Positions 6,594 to 7,195 of a stretch of DNA of 7,195 nucleotides are shown here, piece by piece. Location of the stretch: NCBI GenBank assembly GCA_022572335.1, contig JACZWD010000139.1, positions 1 through 7,195 of the forward strand, in the 5' to 3' direction. A program made the translations under genes and the position numbers. The notes under the pieces are model-generated. The model had not been told where the DNA came from. It did not search any database and saw nothing but the letters and a program-made list of their open reading frames with translations. This stretch comes from Pseudomonadota bacterium (GTDB lineage: Bacteria > Pseudomonadota > Alphaproteobacteria > Rhodospirillales > 2-02-FULL-58-16). Each line of letters starts with the position of its first letter. Position 1 is the stretch's first letter.

Positions 6594-6621
6594 CCTTATT
6601 AGCACAGGTCGGCGGCCGCCG

Positions 6622-6978
6622 TCAGATGGAGAACGAGGTGCCGCAGCCGCAGGTCGACGAGGCGTTGGGGTTCTTCAGCGCGAAGAACGACCCGATCAGG
6701 TCCTCCACGTAGTCCAGCTCGGCGCCCTTGATCAGGTCCAGCGAAACCCCGTCCACCACGACGCGGATGCCATTGCGCTCGAAGACCAGGTCCTCGCCGG
6801 TCTTCTTGTCGTCGAGCTCGAAGCCGTAGCGGAACCCCGAGCAGCCGCCGCCCGAGATGACGATGCGCAGCATCACGTCCGCCTTTCCTTCCTGCTCGAC
6901 CAGCTCGGAGATGCGCCTGGCCGCATTGTCGGAAATCTGGATGGTCTGCTCGTCGGTGGCGGCGTTGCCGTCCGGCAT
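6622..6978 (-). CDS. erpA: A-type iron-sulfur cluster carrier, ErpA-like
   Basis: Takes Fe-S clusters from the scaffold and hands them to apo-proteins; small cytoplasmic HesB/IscA-family protein. It has 118 residues, with about 14 extra N-terminal residues before the usual core. Seen: the three conserved cluster-binding cysteines, Cys46 in GGGCSGFRYGF and Cys110/Cys112 in STCGCGTSFSI, plus VVVDGVSLDLIKGAELDYVE at 73-92, typical of the family. The C-terminal FSI ending and GTSFS favour ErpA over IscA or SufA, but by eye the A-type carriers are hard to separate. ATG 6978 is preceded by AAGGGG six bases upstream. Its own promoter candidate and a terminator suggest a single-gene unit. No isc or suf genes are in view. 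Confidence 0.92.
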   Translation of the reverse strand: MPDGNAATDEQTIQISDNAARRISELVEQEGKADVMLRIVISGGGCSGFRYGFELDDKKTGEDLVFERNGIRVVVDGVSLDLIKGAELDYVEDLIGSFFALKNPNASSTCGCGTSFSI

Positions 6979-7014
6979 GGAAAACCCCTTGTATGCAACG
7001 TTTTCGGCGGGGCC

Positions 7015-7043
7015 ATTCTACCCCATCCCGTCTCTCATGTAAT
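7015..7043 (-). promoter_or_regulatory. Candidate erpA promoter
   Basis: On the minus strand TAGAAT (7020-7015, five of six match TATAAT) follows ATTACA (7043-7038, four of six match TTGACA) after 17 bases. The start would be near 7008, with a leader of about 30 bases. A perfect TTGACA stands further upstream at 7063-7058, but its matching -10 at 17 bases (ACATGA) is poor. I see no clear IscR or Fur-type operator. Confidence 0.45.
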
Positions 7044-7074
7044 CAGAGAAAGCGTTTTGTCAAACAGGCACTTA

Positions 7075-7195
7075 TACCAAGGGACGCTGATCATGACCCG
7101 ACGAGCCGGCTTACCAAGGTTTTCGGCCCTAAGCGTGCGCCGTGGCGATGCGGGGCATCGCGAAGCGTGCGCGACGCCGTCCGAAAGCCTTGGTA
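7075..7195. repeat. Palindromic intergenic repeat element (may continue past window)
   Basis: TACCAAGG occurs at 7075-7082 and 7112-7119, and inverted as CCTTGGTA at 7188-7195. The last two belong to longer arms, TACCAAGGTTTTCGG (7112-7126) and CCGAAAGCCTTGGTA (7181-7195), 14 of 15 positions paired. At nearly the same centre lies the perfect inner hairpin GCGATGC-GGG-GCATCGC (7145-7161). AAGCGTGCGC is a direct repeat flanking it (7131-7140 and 7163-7172). The 84-base palindrome has TA at each end. No coding signal is present. It resembles a MITE or dispersed palindromic repeat; without the genome this stays inference. Confidence 0.6.

Noticed and set aside
6549..6605. xth starting at GTG 6605
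   Set aside because: The frame would run through the terminator stem and T-run, and the exonuclease III fold starts at MVRIATWN (6548).
1..7195. CRISPR array, tRNA, rRNA, phage or defence genes
   Set aside because: No regularly spaced repeats, cloverleaf-like or rRNA-like sequences, and no cas, integrase, restriction or toxin-antitoxin motifs were seen on either strand.

Overview
The window looks like an ordinary chromosomal stretch of a high-GC alphaproteobacterium. Rhodospirillales-like is my best guess. It rests on the gene content (DUF2927 protein, ErpA-type carrier followed by xth, alphaproteobacterial-style peptidoglycan-binding protein) and on codon use, not on any marker gene. Seven protein genes and one broken gene are supported. 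All are on the minus strand except one VOC/glyoxalase-fold gene at 2855-3316 (+).

Layout, left to right. 1-859 (-) is the N-terminal two thirds of a PLP-dependent cysteine-desulfurase-like aminotransferase that runs off the left edge. It lies directly downstream of ilvD (903-2621, -; dihydroxy-acid dehydratase), probably in the same transcript. A 233-base divergent intergenic region (2622-2854) separates ilvD from the VOC gene. It holds a candidate ilvD promoter whose spacer is almost pure alternating C/G, and a candidate VOC promoter with an interrupted palindrome at its predicted start point. The VOC gene converges on a secreted DUF2927 protein (3539-4375, -), and an imperfect 11-bp hairpin lies between them. 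Next comes a frameshifted peptidoglycan-binding/coiled-coil gene (4588-5080, -) with its own good promoter. The DUF2927 and peptidoglycan-binding genes have lower GC than their neighbours.

The right part is an erpA (6622-6978), xth (5775-6548), GFA-family (5358-5765) series, all minus strand. xth and the GFA gene are separated by 9 bases and the GFA ribosome site overlaps the xth stop, so they are surely co-transcribed. A canonical Rho-independent terminator sits between erpA and xth, only 21 bases before the xth start. The last 120 bases (7075-7195) carry three copies of the octamer TACCAAGG/CCTTGGTA and a large nested palindrome, probably a dispersed intergenic repeat or MITE-like element.

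Functional themes are branched-chain amino acid synthesis and Fe-S chemistry (IlvD needs an Fe-S cluster, ErpA delivers them, and the PLP enzyme belongs to a desulfurase-like family), DNA base-excision repair (Xth) and small-molecule detoxification (VOC and GFA folds). I see no defence system, prophage, CRISPR array, rRNA or tRNA. The points most worth a second look are the terminal palindrome, the frameshifted gene, the VOC promoter/operator arrangement and the terminator in the xth leader.
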